NCBI GenBank assembly: GCA_024511045.1
Contig: JANEMG010000092.1
Span: 1-8,026 of the forward strand
Length of the DNA stretch: 8,026 nucleotides
DNA from: Gammaproteobacteria bacterium
Lineage (GTDB): Bacteria; Pseudomonadota; Gammaproteobacteria; Methylococcales; Methylomonadaceae
Direction: 5' to 3'
The notes below the pieces were generated by a model. That model made no database searches, had not been told where the DNA came from, and saw only the letters and a program-made list of their open reading frames with translations. This document shows positions 1-6,094 of this stretch, one piece after another. Position 1 is the first letter of the stretch. Every line of letters begins with the position of its first letter. The position numbers and the translations under genes are program-made.

Positions 1-2
1 GC

Positions 3-113
3 TGTATCAGCGTGCCATTCACGCAGCCCGTGGGCAGGAAAATTCAATGCATTTCAGCAGGGGCCAAGGAATATACTGCAACCTTTGACTTGAAAAACGG
101 AATTACGAACTAA
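3..113 (+). CDS. Possible 3' end of an unidentified gene
   Basis: An open frame enters from the left edge and runs for 36 codons to a TAA at 111-113. The other two forward frames close at about 92 and 89. The residues include the stretch AGAKEYTATFDLKNGITN at the end, which looks like ordinary soluble protein with a beta-strand character, but I recognise no family. Only the C-terminal tail is visible, so neither start nor function can be given. It could also be a chance open frame. A weak bulged hairpin (CCCTG at 123-127 with CAGGG at 152-156, and GAGAG at 133-137 with TTCTC at 147-151) lies just downstream but has no T-tract. Confidence 0.25.
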   Translation, partial: CISVPFTQPVGRKIQCISAGAKEYTATFDLKNGITN

Positions 114-221
114 GCTATAAGGCCCTGTGCCAGAGAGTCGATTTCATTCTCCAGGGTAATAAAGGATGGCATATTGGAAAATTGGTCAAAATAAAGTCGG
201 CAGTTTCTATTAATGCAGGGG

Positions 222-292
222 TTGAGATTGTAATTAACAAAGATAATATTTTTGATAAATTATTCAGCATTCCTGTTTTAGTATAGTATAAT
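222..292 (+). promoter_or_regulatory. Candidate promoters for the H-NS-like gene
   Basis: Two sigma-70-like arrangements are visible. The upstream one has TTGAGA at 222-227 (5 of 6 to consensus) and TAATAT at 244-249 (4 of 6) with a 16-bp spacer, giving a leader of about 150 nt. The downstream one has a perfect TATAAT at 287-292 but only a poor -35 (TTCAGC, 263-268) at 18 bp. In AT-rich DNA such matches arise easily, so neither is certain. The choice matters because only the upstream start would include both arms of the 291/388 inverted repeat in the transcript. Confidence 0.38.
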
Positions 293-388
293 ATATCAGA
301 TAGGATAACGGTTTGGAGGTCCTGAAATCTTTTAACCGCTGCAGGGAATAGGGAGTATTCCAGTGGATTCGTTTTTAATCTGATATAT
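291..388 (+). promoter_or_regulatory. Inverted repeat enclosing a foldable leader
   Basis: An 11-bp perfect inverted repeat (ATATATCAGAT at 291-301, ATCTGATATAT at 378-388) encloses 76 nt. Inside it are two smaller stems: CGGTT 309-313 with AACCG 334-338, and GGAATA 345-350 with TATTCC 356-361 around a 5-nt loop. Together they could form a three-way junction about 20 nt before the start codon. It may instead be a pair of operator half-sites, since the left arm overlaps the TATAAT at 287-292. I do not recognise a known riboswitch class in it. Confidence 0.35.
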
Positions 389-398
389 CATTATTACT

Positions 399-403
399 AG
401 AGG
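399..403 (+). promoter_or_regulatory. Ribosome binding site deciding the H-NS-like start
   Basis: AGAGG lies 5 nt upstream of ATG 409. This favours ATG 409 over the GTG at 403, which would begin within the Shine-Dalgarno sequence. Confidence 0.65.
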
Positions 404-408
404 TGGGA

Positions 409-723
409 ATGACTAATTATCAAGATCTTTCTGAAAAAGAATTGGAAACCCTGATCAATAATGCTGAAAAAGCATTGAAGGCGAAGCAGGAAAAAAAGCG
501 CCGGGAAATTGTTGCCAAGATCAAGGAGCTGGCCGCATCGATCGACATGGAGGTGGAAATTCATGAAGCACGAAAAGGCTCTTCACGTAAAGGAACAAAG
601 GTTCCCATCAAGTACCGGAATCCAGACAACCCTTCCGAACAATGGACTGGTCGCGGGGTTACCCCGAAATGGCTGCGCGCATTACTCGATGCCGGTCACG
701 ACAAGTCTGAATTTGAAGTCTAG
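409..723 (+). CDS. H-NS family nucleoid-associated protein
   Basis: This is a 104-residue DNA-binding protein of the H-NS histone family, expected to bind AT-rich or curved DNA and repress transcription. Residues 3-50 are charged and helical (ELETLINNAEKALKAKQEKK), the usual coiled-coil oligomerisation part. Residues 54-68 form a basic linker. Residues 67-104 are the C-terminal DNA-binding domain, with the family signature KYRNPDNPSEQWTGRG followed by TPKWL. The AT-hook-like loop, QGR in E. coli H-NS, reads R82-G83-V84 here. I chose ATG at 409 because AGAGG at 399-403 sits 5 nt before it; an in-frame GTG at 403 would overlap that site. The gene stands alone in orientation. A terminator-like hairpin at 793-823 follows, inside the first composite repeat. 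No proven link to glycogen is visible beyond adjacency. Confidence 0.9.
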   Translation: MTNYQDLSEKELETLINNAEKALKAKQEKKRREIVAKIKELAASIDMEVEIHEARKGSSRKGTKVPIKYRNPDNPSEQWTGRGVTPKWLRALLDAGHDKSEFEV

Positions 724-756
724 CGGCCGTTTCCTAGGCAACTCGACTGGCTGGAG

Positions 757-907
757 TCTATAAACACCCATCCATGGGATGTTCAAGATATAAGAAAACA
801 GCGAATGCGATTGGCTGTTTTCTGCATAATCAATGCCTCGAGGCCATTGCTTATGCCAGCACTTCCCTGTGCTGCATTCGTTCCCGCCATTTATAGACGG
901 GAACGAA
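757..907 (+). repeat. Composite structured repeat, copy 1
   Basis: This is a 151-bp module found again at 7824-7973. Its 5' box (757-783) matches the other copy at 26 of 27 positions. A variable hairpin follows (793-823). The 3' part (825-907) is about three-quarters identical to the other copy by hand alignment and folds into three hairpins. The first has stems 824-829/851-856 and 831-835/845-849. The second pairs 857-862 with 869-874 around a TTCCCT loop. The third pairs 877-886 with 898-907, a perfect 10 bp. The 5' TCTATAAA (757-764) is complementary to TTTATAGA (890-897) in the last loop. It lies downstream of the H-NS-like gene and convergent to glgA. Family unknown to me; it could be a small non-autonomous mobile element or a structured 3'-UTR element. 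Confidence 0.8.
793..823 (+). terminator. Terminator-like hairpin after the H-NS-like gene
   Basis: AGAAAACAGC (793-802) pairs perfectly with GCTGTTTTCT (814-823) around an 11-nt loop. The 3' arm carries TTTT within the stem, and the opposite strand continues into a T-rich TTATATCTTG. It may therefore act in both directions and also stop glgA transcription, though the T-tract is imperfect. It is the variable central part of composite repeat copy 1. Confidence 0.6.
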
Positions 908-940
908 CTGAACTGGCATGGCATCGTTGCAGTTGCAGCG

Positions 941-2374
941 TTACAGGTTCTGATAAATGGCCAGATATTGCCTGGCGCTGTTTTGCCAGGAGAAATCCTT
1001 GTGCATACCGGTCAGCTGTACTGTGCGCCAGGATTTCTTGTCATGAAACAACAGGATTGCCCGCTTCGCCGCTTCCAGCAGGGAATCCGCTGCCGGTTCG
1101 TTGAAAACGATGCCGGTGGCGGATTTGTCCGCGATGCTGTGGGGCAGGGCATCCACGACCGTGTCCGCCAGTCCGCCAGTCCTGCGCACGATGGGTATCG
1201 TGCCATAACGCTGGCTGTACATCTGATTCAGGCCGCAGGGTTCGAAGCGTGATGGCATGAAAAAGATGTCGGCGCCCGCTTCGATCAGATGCGAGAGTTT
1301 TTCATCGTAGCCGATGGTAATGGAAATTTTCTCGGGATACAGTCTGGCCAGGTTCTGCAGGCGCCGCTCGTAACTTCTGTCGCCGCTGCCCAGCACGATG
1401 AACTGCATGGGCATGCTGGTCAGATGCGGCAGGCAGTCGATCACCAGATCGATGCCCTTTTGCTGCACCAGACGGCTGATCAGGGCGATGACCGGTAATT
1501 CCTCGTCCTCCGGCAGAGCCAGTTTCCGTTGCAGGGACGCTTTGTTCAGCGCTTTCTTTTTCAGGGTCGTCGATTTGTACTGCTGCGGGATGAATTCGTC
1601 GGTTTCAGGGTTCCAGTATTCCTGGTCGATGCCATTGATGATCCCGCTCAGGTCATCCTGGCGGTGGCTCAACAGTCCCTCCAGGCCGCAGCCGAATTCA
1701 GGCGTCTGGATTTCCAGCGCATAGGTCGGGCTGACGGTGGTAATGCGGTCTGCATAGGCAATCCCGCCTTTGATGAACGACAGCATGTTGTAAAATTCCA
1801 GTCCGTCCGGATTCCATAACTGCTCTGGCAGATTCAGCGAAACGAATTTGCTGCGTGGAAAAAGCCCCTGATAGGCCATGTTGTGGATGGTGAAGACCGT
1901 GGCTGGTGCCTTTTCCTCGATAGACAGCATCGCCGGCACCAGCCCACTCTGCCAGTCGTTGCAGTGAACGATATCCGCCTGCCAGCCGAGTTCACTCCTG
2001 CCCATGGCGATTTCCACGGCAGCACGACAGAACAGCGTGAAGCGCTCGGCGCTGTCTATCCAGGGTTTGCCCTGCGCATCGAGATAGGGATTCCCCGGCT
2101 TGCCGAAGTAAGGTGGATAATTGACCAGCCAGACGATTACGTCACTGTCGGGCAATCGGGTTTGCAGGATGTCGACGGTCACGCCATCGAGATCGAGCTG
2201 GCATCGATGCTCGACTGGGTCGGTTGTTTCGATGGCCTGATAATTGGGCAGCAGGAGGCGCATATTCTGACCCAGTTCAGCCAGGGCTCTGGGCAGACTT
2301 CCGGAAACATCGGCTAGCCCGCCGGTTTTTATCAGCGGATGCGCTTCGCTGGTGACAAATAAAACCTTTTTCAT
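941..2374 (-). CDS. glgA: Glycogen synthase (ADP-glucose type)
   Basis: GlgA is a cytoplasmic GT5 glycosyltransferase that transfers glucose from ADP-glucose to the non-reducing end of an alpha-1,4-glucan. The protein is 477 residues, the same as E. coli GlgA. The N-terminal K16-TGGLADVSGSLP loop is the classic ADP-glucose-binding motif. HCNDW (137-141) and IHNMAYQG (163-170) belong to the N-terminal Rossmann-like domain. SRLVQQKG supplies R301 and K306, and SRFEPCGL supplies E378; these match the known catalytic R300, K305 and E377 of E. coli by position. A second TGGL-type motif follows at about residue 399. The start is the ATG whose complement is at 2372-2374; I see no clear Shine-Dalgarno before it. 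It lies 148 bp downstream of glgB on the same strand and is likely co-transcribed, unless the hairpins between them terminate. It converges with the H-NS-like gene. All key residues appear intact. Confidence 0.97.
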   Translation of the reverse strand: MKKVLFVTSEAHPLIKTGGLADVSGSLPRALAELGQNMRLLLPNYQAIETTDPVEHRCQLDLDGVTVDILQTRLPDSDVIVWLVNYPPYFGKPGNPYLDAQGKPWIDSAERFTLFCRAAVEIAMGRSELGWQADIVHCNDWQSGLVPAMLSIEEKAPATVFTIHNMAYQGLFPRSKFVSLNLPEQLWNPDGLEFYNMLSFIKGGIAYADRITTVSPTYALEIQTPEFGCGLEGLLSHRQDDLSGIINGIDQEYWNPETDEFIPQQYKSTTLKKKALNKASLQRKLALPEDEELPVIALISRLVQQKGIDLVIDCLPHLTSMPMQFIVLGSGDRSYERRLQNLARLYPEKISITIGYDEKLSHLIEAGADIFFMPSRFEPCGLNQMYSQRYGTIPIVRRTGGLADTVVDALPHSIADKSATGIVFNEPAADSLLEAAKRAILLFHDKKSWRTVQLTGMHKDFSWQNSARQYLAIYQNL

Positions 2375-2522
2375 GTTTTATGCTTGCTGCAAGGTATATT
2401 CAGTAGTTGCGTCCGATTGACGTGACAGTCTGCGCGGCCTTGTCATGCAATCGGCCTGGCTTTACTGATTGTCTGCCATGCAGTGACCGGTCGACACCGC
2501 ATGGCGGAGCAAGGCGCTGACG
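2375..2522 (-). other. glgB-glgA intergenic spacer with two strong hairpins
   Basis: This gap of 148 bp is long for two genes of one operon and contains no gene. Hairpin one pairs 2413-2427 with 2441-2454: 14 bp including one G.T, with a single bulged A at 2420 and a 13-nt loop. Hairpin two pairs 2472-2481 with 2499-2508, has one mismatch, then three more pairs (2483-2485/2495-2497) around a 9-nt loop. Neither has a T-tract on the minus strand, so they are not standard intrinsic terminators. They could be REP-like repeats, mRNA stabilisers or processing sites that set the glgB:glgA ratio (inference). Confidence 0.55.
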
Positions 2523-4709
2523 CTATAAGCTCAGAATAATTCCCGCCAGGGGGGGAATGGTCAATTCGATCGAATGGGGCTGGCCCATCCAGGGTGTGGG
2601 TTGCGCCGTTTTGGGGCCGTTGCCCAGATTGGCGCCATTGTAGATGCTGGAATCGGAATTGAAGATTTCACGGTAAGTTCCTTCGGCGGGTACGCCGATA
2701 CGATAGTTTTCTCTGGGCACCGGTGTAAAGTTCAGGACGATCAGCAGCGTCTCGTTGTCCGATATGCGCATGTAGCTGATGATGGACTGTTTGACGTCAT
2801 GGCAGTCGATCCAGGCAAAACCCTGCTCATGGAAGTCGTATTGAAAAAGCGAGGAATGCTTTTTGTAGAGTTTGTTGAGATCCTTGACCAGGCCCTGTAC
2901 GCCCTGGTGGAAAGGGTAGTCCAGGACATACCAGTCCAATGCCTTGGTGACATCCCATTCACTGCCCTGGGCGAATTCACAGCCCATGAACAGCAGTTTT
3001 TTTCCGGGATAGGTGTACATGAAGGTGTACAGCAGGCGCAGGTTGGCAAACCGCTGCCATTCATCACCGGGCATCTTGTACAGCATGGAATTCTTGCCAT
3101 GCACCACTTCATCATGCGAGAAGGGCAGAATGAAATTCTCGGTGAAGGCATACAGCAGGCCGAAAGTCAGCTGGTCGTGGTGATGCATGCGATGAATCGT
3201 GTCATGACTCATGTAGCTGAGGATATCGTGCATCCAACCCATGTTCCACTTCATGGAAAAGCCCAGGCCACCGGTCCAGGTGGGTCGGGTGACCTGTGGC
3301 CAGGCCGTGGATTCTTCGGCCATGACCACCGTGCCCGGATGCTGTTCGTGGGTGACCGTGTTCAGTTCGCGCAGAAAATCGATGGCTTCCAGGTTTTCGT
3401 TGCCGCCATACATGTTGGGGATCCAGTCGTCGTCTTCCCGGGAATAATCCAGGTACAGCATGGAAGCGACGGCATCCACCCGCAGGCCATCCAGGTGGTA
3501 TTCCTCCAGCCAGAAGAAGGCGCTGGCGAGCAGGAAGTTTTTCACTTCGTTTCTGCCGTAGTTGTAGATCAGCGTTCCCCAGTCGCGGTGTTCGCCTTTG
3601 CGCGGGTCTTCGTGTTCATAGAGCGCGGAACCGTCGAAGCGGGCCAGGGCGAAACTGTCCTTGGGAAAATGCGCCGGCACCCAGTCCAGGATCACGCCGA
3701 TGCCGTTGTTGTGGCAGCAGTCGACGAAATAGCGGAAGTCGTCGGGGCTTCCGAAGCGGCTGGTGGGGGCGAAATAGCCGGTGGTCTGATAGCCCCAGGA
3801 CAGATCGTAGGGGTGTTCGGTGATCGGCAGCAGTTCGATATGGGTGAAGCCCATTTCCTTGACGTAATCGACCAGCTGCTCGGCGAGCTCCCGGTAACTC
3901 AGGAAATTGTTGTCGGCATCACGCTGCCAGGAGCCGAGGTGTACTTCGTAGATTGAGGTCGGCTGATGCAGCCATTCATGGCTGGCGCGATGATCCATCC
4001 AGGAATTGTCCTGCCACTGATAGTTGTCTTCCTTGAAGACGATCGCGGCGGTTTGCGGGCGCAGCTCGAATTGCTGGCCGTAAGGGTCGGTCTTGAGCAG
4101 AATTTCACCGCTGTAGCGGTTTTGAATTTCAAACTTGTAGAGGCTGCCGGCGTTCAGTTCGGGGATGAATATTTCCCAGATGCCGCTGCCGCCCAGCGTA
4201 CGCATGGGATTGCAGCGGCCATCCCATTCGTTGAATTCGCCCACCACGCTGACCCGCCCGGCATTGGGCGCCCAGACACTGAACAGGACGCCGGGCACGT
4301 CATCGATGCAGGTCAGGTGAGCGCCCAGTTTTTGATAGATGTGCCAGTGCTTGCCTTCGGCAAACAAATGCTGGTCGAAATCCGACATCTGCGGACCGAA
4401 GCTGTAGGGATCGTGGTTCTCATAGTGGTTGCCATTTTTATCCACCCAGTGCAGCAGGTAATGCTCGGGGAGATCTTCGGGCACCGCTGCCGAGAAGAAG
4501 TCGGTATCGGGAATGCGCTGCAGTTCGATTGCCGGGGCGACGATTTTTACCGATTCTGCATGGGGCAGGTAGACTTTGACGAAGGTCTTGCCGTTTTTGC
4601 TGTGCCGTCCCAAAACGCAGTATGGATCATGATGCCTGGCTTCGATGATTTTCAGTTCGTCCTTATCAAGCTTGTTTTGGGATTGCTTGTTCACTTTTTT
4701 ATGTCTCAC
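2523..4709 (-). CDS. glgB: 1,4-alpha-glucan branching enzyme (GH13)
   Basis: GlgB cuts alpha-1,4 chains and re-attaches them as alpha-1,6 branches. Counting from GTG 4709 gives 728 residues, the same length as E. coli GlgB. An N-terminal domain (DPYCVLGRH onward) precedes a CBM48-like segment (FSVWAPNAGRVSVVGEFNEWDG), the GH13 barrel and an all-beta C-terminus. Catalytic residues are present: D412 in RVDAVASM, E465 in MAEEST and D533 in SHDEVVHGK, each 7 above E. coli D405, E458 and D526. The start is uncertain. No ATG is available; GTG at 4709 or 4694 is plausible and neither has a clear Shine-Dalgarno. The longest frame begins with TTG at 4811, which would overlap the start of the divergent glgC and adds residues unlike the family. 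It is divergent from glgC and upstream of glgA. Confidence 0.95.
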   Translation of the reverse strand: MRHKKVNKQSQNKLDKDELKIIEARHHDPYCVLGRHSKNGKTFVKVYLPHAESVKIVAPAIELQRIPDTDFFSAAVPEDLPEHYLLHWVDKNGNHYENHDPYSFGPQMSDFDQHLFAEGKHWHIYQKLGAHLTCIDDVPGVLFSVWAPNAGRVSVVGEFNEWDGRCNPMRTLGGSGIWEIFIPELNAGSLYKFEIQNRYSGEILLKTDPYGQQFELRPQTAAIVFKEDNYQWQDNSWMDHRASHEWLHQPTSIYEVHLGSWQRDADNNFLSYRELAEQLVDYVKEMGFTHIELLPITEHPYDLSWGYQTTGYFAPTSRFGSPDDFRYFVDCCHNNGIGVILDWVPAHFPKDSFALARFDGSALYEHEDPRKGEHRDWGTLIYNYGRNEVKNFLLASAFFWLEEYHLDGLRVDAVASMLYLDYSREDDDWIPNMYGGNENLEAIDFLRELNTVTHEQHPGTVVMAEESTAWPQVTRPTWTGGLGFSMKWNMGWMHDILSYMSHDTIHRMHHHDQLTFGLLYAFTENFILPFSHDEVVHGKNSMLYKMPGDEWQRFANLRLLYTFMYTYPGKKLLFMGCEFAQGSEWDVTKALDWYVLDYPFHQGVQGLVKDLNKLYKKHSSLFQYDFHEQGFAWIDCHDVKQSIISYMRISDNETLLIVLNFTPVPRENYRIGVPAEGTYREIFNSDSSIYNGANLGNGPKTAQPTPWMGQPHSIELTIPPLAGIILSL

Positions 4710-4794
4710 GGAGTAGAATAGTAGTTTCTTGAGATAAATATTACCAAATTCAGCAACCTTTGGGGTAGCTAAAATTCCATACTGAGGGTGAATA
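4710..4794. promoter_or_regulatory. Divergent glgB/glgC promoter region
   Basis: These 85 bp are AT-rich and separate the divergent glgB and glgC. On the minus strand, TGGTAATAT (4738-4746) resembles an extended -10 and would start a transcript about 22 nt before GTG 4709. On the plus strand, TAAAAT (4770-4775) is a possible -10 for glgC with no good -35. A Shine-Dalgarno GAGGG (4784-4788) lies 6 nt before glgC ATG 4795. The close packing suggests coordinated control of both arms, but I recognise no operator. Confidence 0.5.
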
Positions 4795-6072
4795 ATGTCA
4801 GAATCCAGCAAGCAGCACCATGAGCGTTTTGTCAGTCATTTGACGCGGAATACGATCGCATTGATCCTGGCCGGCGGGCGCGGTTCGCGATTGAAGGAAA
4901 TGACCGACTGGCGCGCCAAACCCGCCGTGCCATTCGGCGGCAAGTTCCGCATCATCGATTTTCCGTTGTCCAACTGCATCAATTCGGGAATCCGCAAGAT
5001 CGGCGTGTTGACCCAATACAAGGCGGATTCGCTGATCAGACACATACAGCAGGGCTGGGGATTCCTGAGTGGTGAATTTGGTGAATATGTCGATCTGATG
5101 CCTGCCCAGCAGCGCATGGAAGGGTCCTGGTATGCCGGAACTGCCGATGCCATCTATCAGAATCTGGACATTCTGCGGGCGCGCAGCCCGGAATATATCC
5201 TGGTGCTGGCTGGTGATCATATCTACAAGATGGACTATGGCGCGATGCTGGGTGATCATGTCGAAAGAGAGGCGGACCTGACCATCGGCTGTATCGAGGT
5301 GTCCCTGAAGGATGCGACGGAATTCGGCGTCATGCATGTCGATGACGACCGGCGGGTGCTGGATTTTATCGAAAAGCCGGAAAAACCGCCGGTGATGCCC
5401 GGCCGCAAGGACACCGCCCTGGCGTCGATGGGGATCTATATCTTCAATGCTGATTTTCTCTTCGAGCAATTGATCAAGGATGCCGACACACCCAATTCCA
5501 GCCATGATTTCGGCAAGGACATCATTCCCTCGGTGATCGACAAATACCGCGTCAACGCTTACCCCTTCCTGGACCTGCAGAGCGGCGAGCAGAGCTACTG
5601 GCGGGATGTGGGGACGCTGGATGCCTATTGGGCGGCAAACATGGAACTGATCGGTGTGCATCCGGATCTGAATCTCTATGACAATACCTGGCCGATCTGG
5701 GCCTATCAGGCGCAGACGCCGCCGGCCAAATTCGTCTTCGATGATGACGACCGTCGCGGGCAGGCCGTGGATTCCATGGTTTCCGGCGGCTGCATCATTT
5801 CCGGTTCATCGGTCAAGCATTCCCTGGTGTTCTCCAATGTCCGGGTCAATTCCTTCACCACGGTCAAGGATTCCGTGATACTGCCCAGCGTCAACATCGC
5901 CAGGCATTGCCGGATCACCAAGGCGATCATCGAAAAGGGCTGCAATATTCCCGAAGGCACCATCATCGGCGAGGACAGGGCGGAAGACGAGAAAAGATTC
6001 CGCGTCACCCCGGGCGGCGTGGTGCTGGTGACGCCGGATATGCTGGGTCAGAAGCTGCACTTTGCCAGATAG
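4795..6072 (+). CDS. glgC: Glucose-1-phosphate adenylyltransferase
   Basis: GlgC (ADP-glucose pyrophosphorylase) makes ADP-glucose and pyrophosphate from ATP and glucose-1-phosphate; it is the committed and usually allosterically controlled step. The protein is 425 residues, against 431 in E. coli. The nucleotidyltransferase domain starts with LILAGGRGSRLKEM (23-36). K42 in WRAKPAVPFGGK corresponds to the E. coli activator-binding K39. D141 in LAGDHIYKMDY is the catalytic Asp position, and K194 in FIEKP is the glucose-1-phosphate lysine position. SSHDFGKDIIP and YWRDVGTLDAYW are conserved later motifs. From about residue 325, VSGGCIISGSSVKHSLVFSNVRVNS shows the left-handed beta-helix domain that carries allosteric sites. 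ATG 4795 is supported by GAGGG at 4784-4788. The gene probably forms an operon with the GH57 gene 22 bp downstream. No defect is seen. Confidence 0.98.
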   Translation: MSESSKQHHERFVSHLTRNTIALILAGGRGSRLKEMTDWRAKPAVPFGGKFRIIDFPLSNCINSGIRKIGVLTQYKADSLIRHIQQGWGFLSGEFGEYVDLMPAQQRMEGSWYAGTADAIYQNLDILRARSPEYILVLAGDHIYKMDYGAMLGDHVEREADLTIGCIEVSLKDATEFGVMHVDDDRRVLDFIEKPEKPPVMPGRKDTALASMGIYIFNADFLFEQLIKDADTPNSSHDFGKDIIPSVIDKYRVNAYPFLDLQSGEQSYWRDVGTLDAYWAANMELIGVHPDLNLYDNTWPIWAYQAQTPPAKFVFDDDDRRGQAVDSMVSGGCIISGSSVKHSLVFSNVRVNSFTTVKDSVILPSVNIARHCRITKAIIEKGCNIPEGTIIGEDRAEDEKRFRVTPGGVVLVTPDMLGQKLHFAR

Positions 6073-6094
6073 CTCGTTGCCGTAGCCAATTCTC

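Larger units (their letters stand above)
114..408. other. AT-rich intergenic region upstream of the H-NS-like gene
   Basis: No credible gene is visible in these 295 bases; the longest ATG frame I found, at 167, is 15 codons. The section from about 160 to 300 is strongly AT-rich compared with the coding DNA of the window, with many A- and T-tracts. That is the kind of curved DNA H-NS-type proteins prefer, so autoregulation of the downstream gene is plausible (inference). Candidate promoters and a foldable leader within it are listed separately. Confidence 0.6.

Noticed and set aside
121..156. Fragment of the composite repeat near 122 (CCCTGTGCC resembles the hairpin loop region)
   Set aside because: The similarity is under ten bases and none of the flanking stems or boxes is present; probably chance.
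757..907. CRISPR array or integron attC reading of the composite repeats
   Set aside because: There are only two copies 7 kb apart with no regular spacers, and no integrase or cas genes are present.
2574..3956. Long + strand open frame (460 codons) opposite glgB
   Set aside because: It mirrors the codon structure of glgB, has no recognisable domain, and glgB is complete with all catalytic residues. It is an antisense shadow.
3966..4721. Plus-strand open frame of 251 codons opposite the glgB N-terminus
   Set aside because: Shadow of glgB; the composition reflects the complementary codons and there is no ribosome site or context.
4798..5661. Minus-strand open frame of 287 codons opposite glgC
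   Set aside because: It lies wholly within the antisense of an intact glgC, with no family signature.
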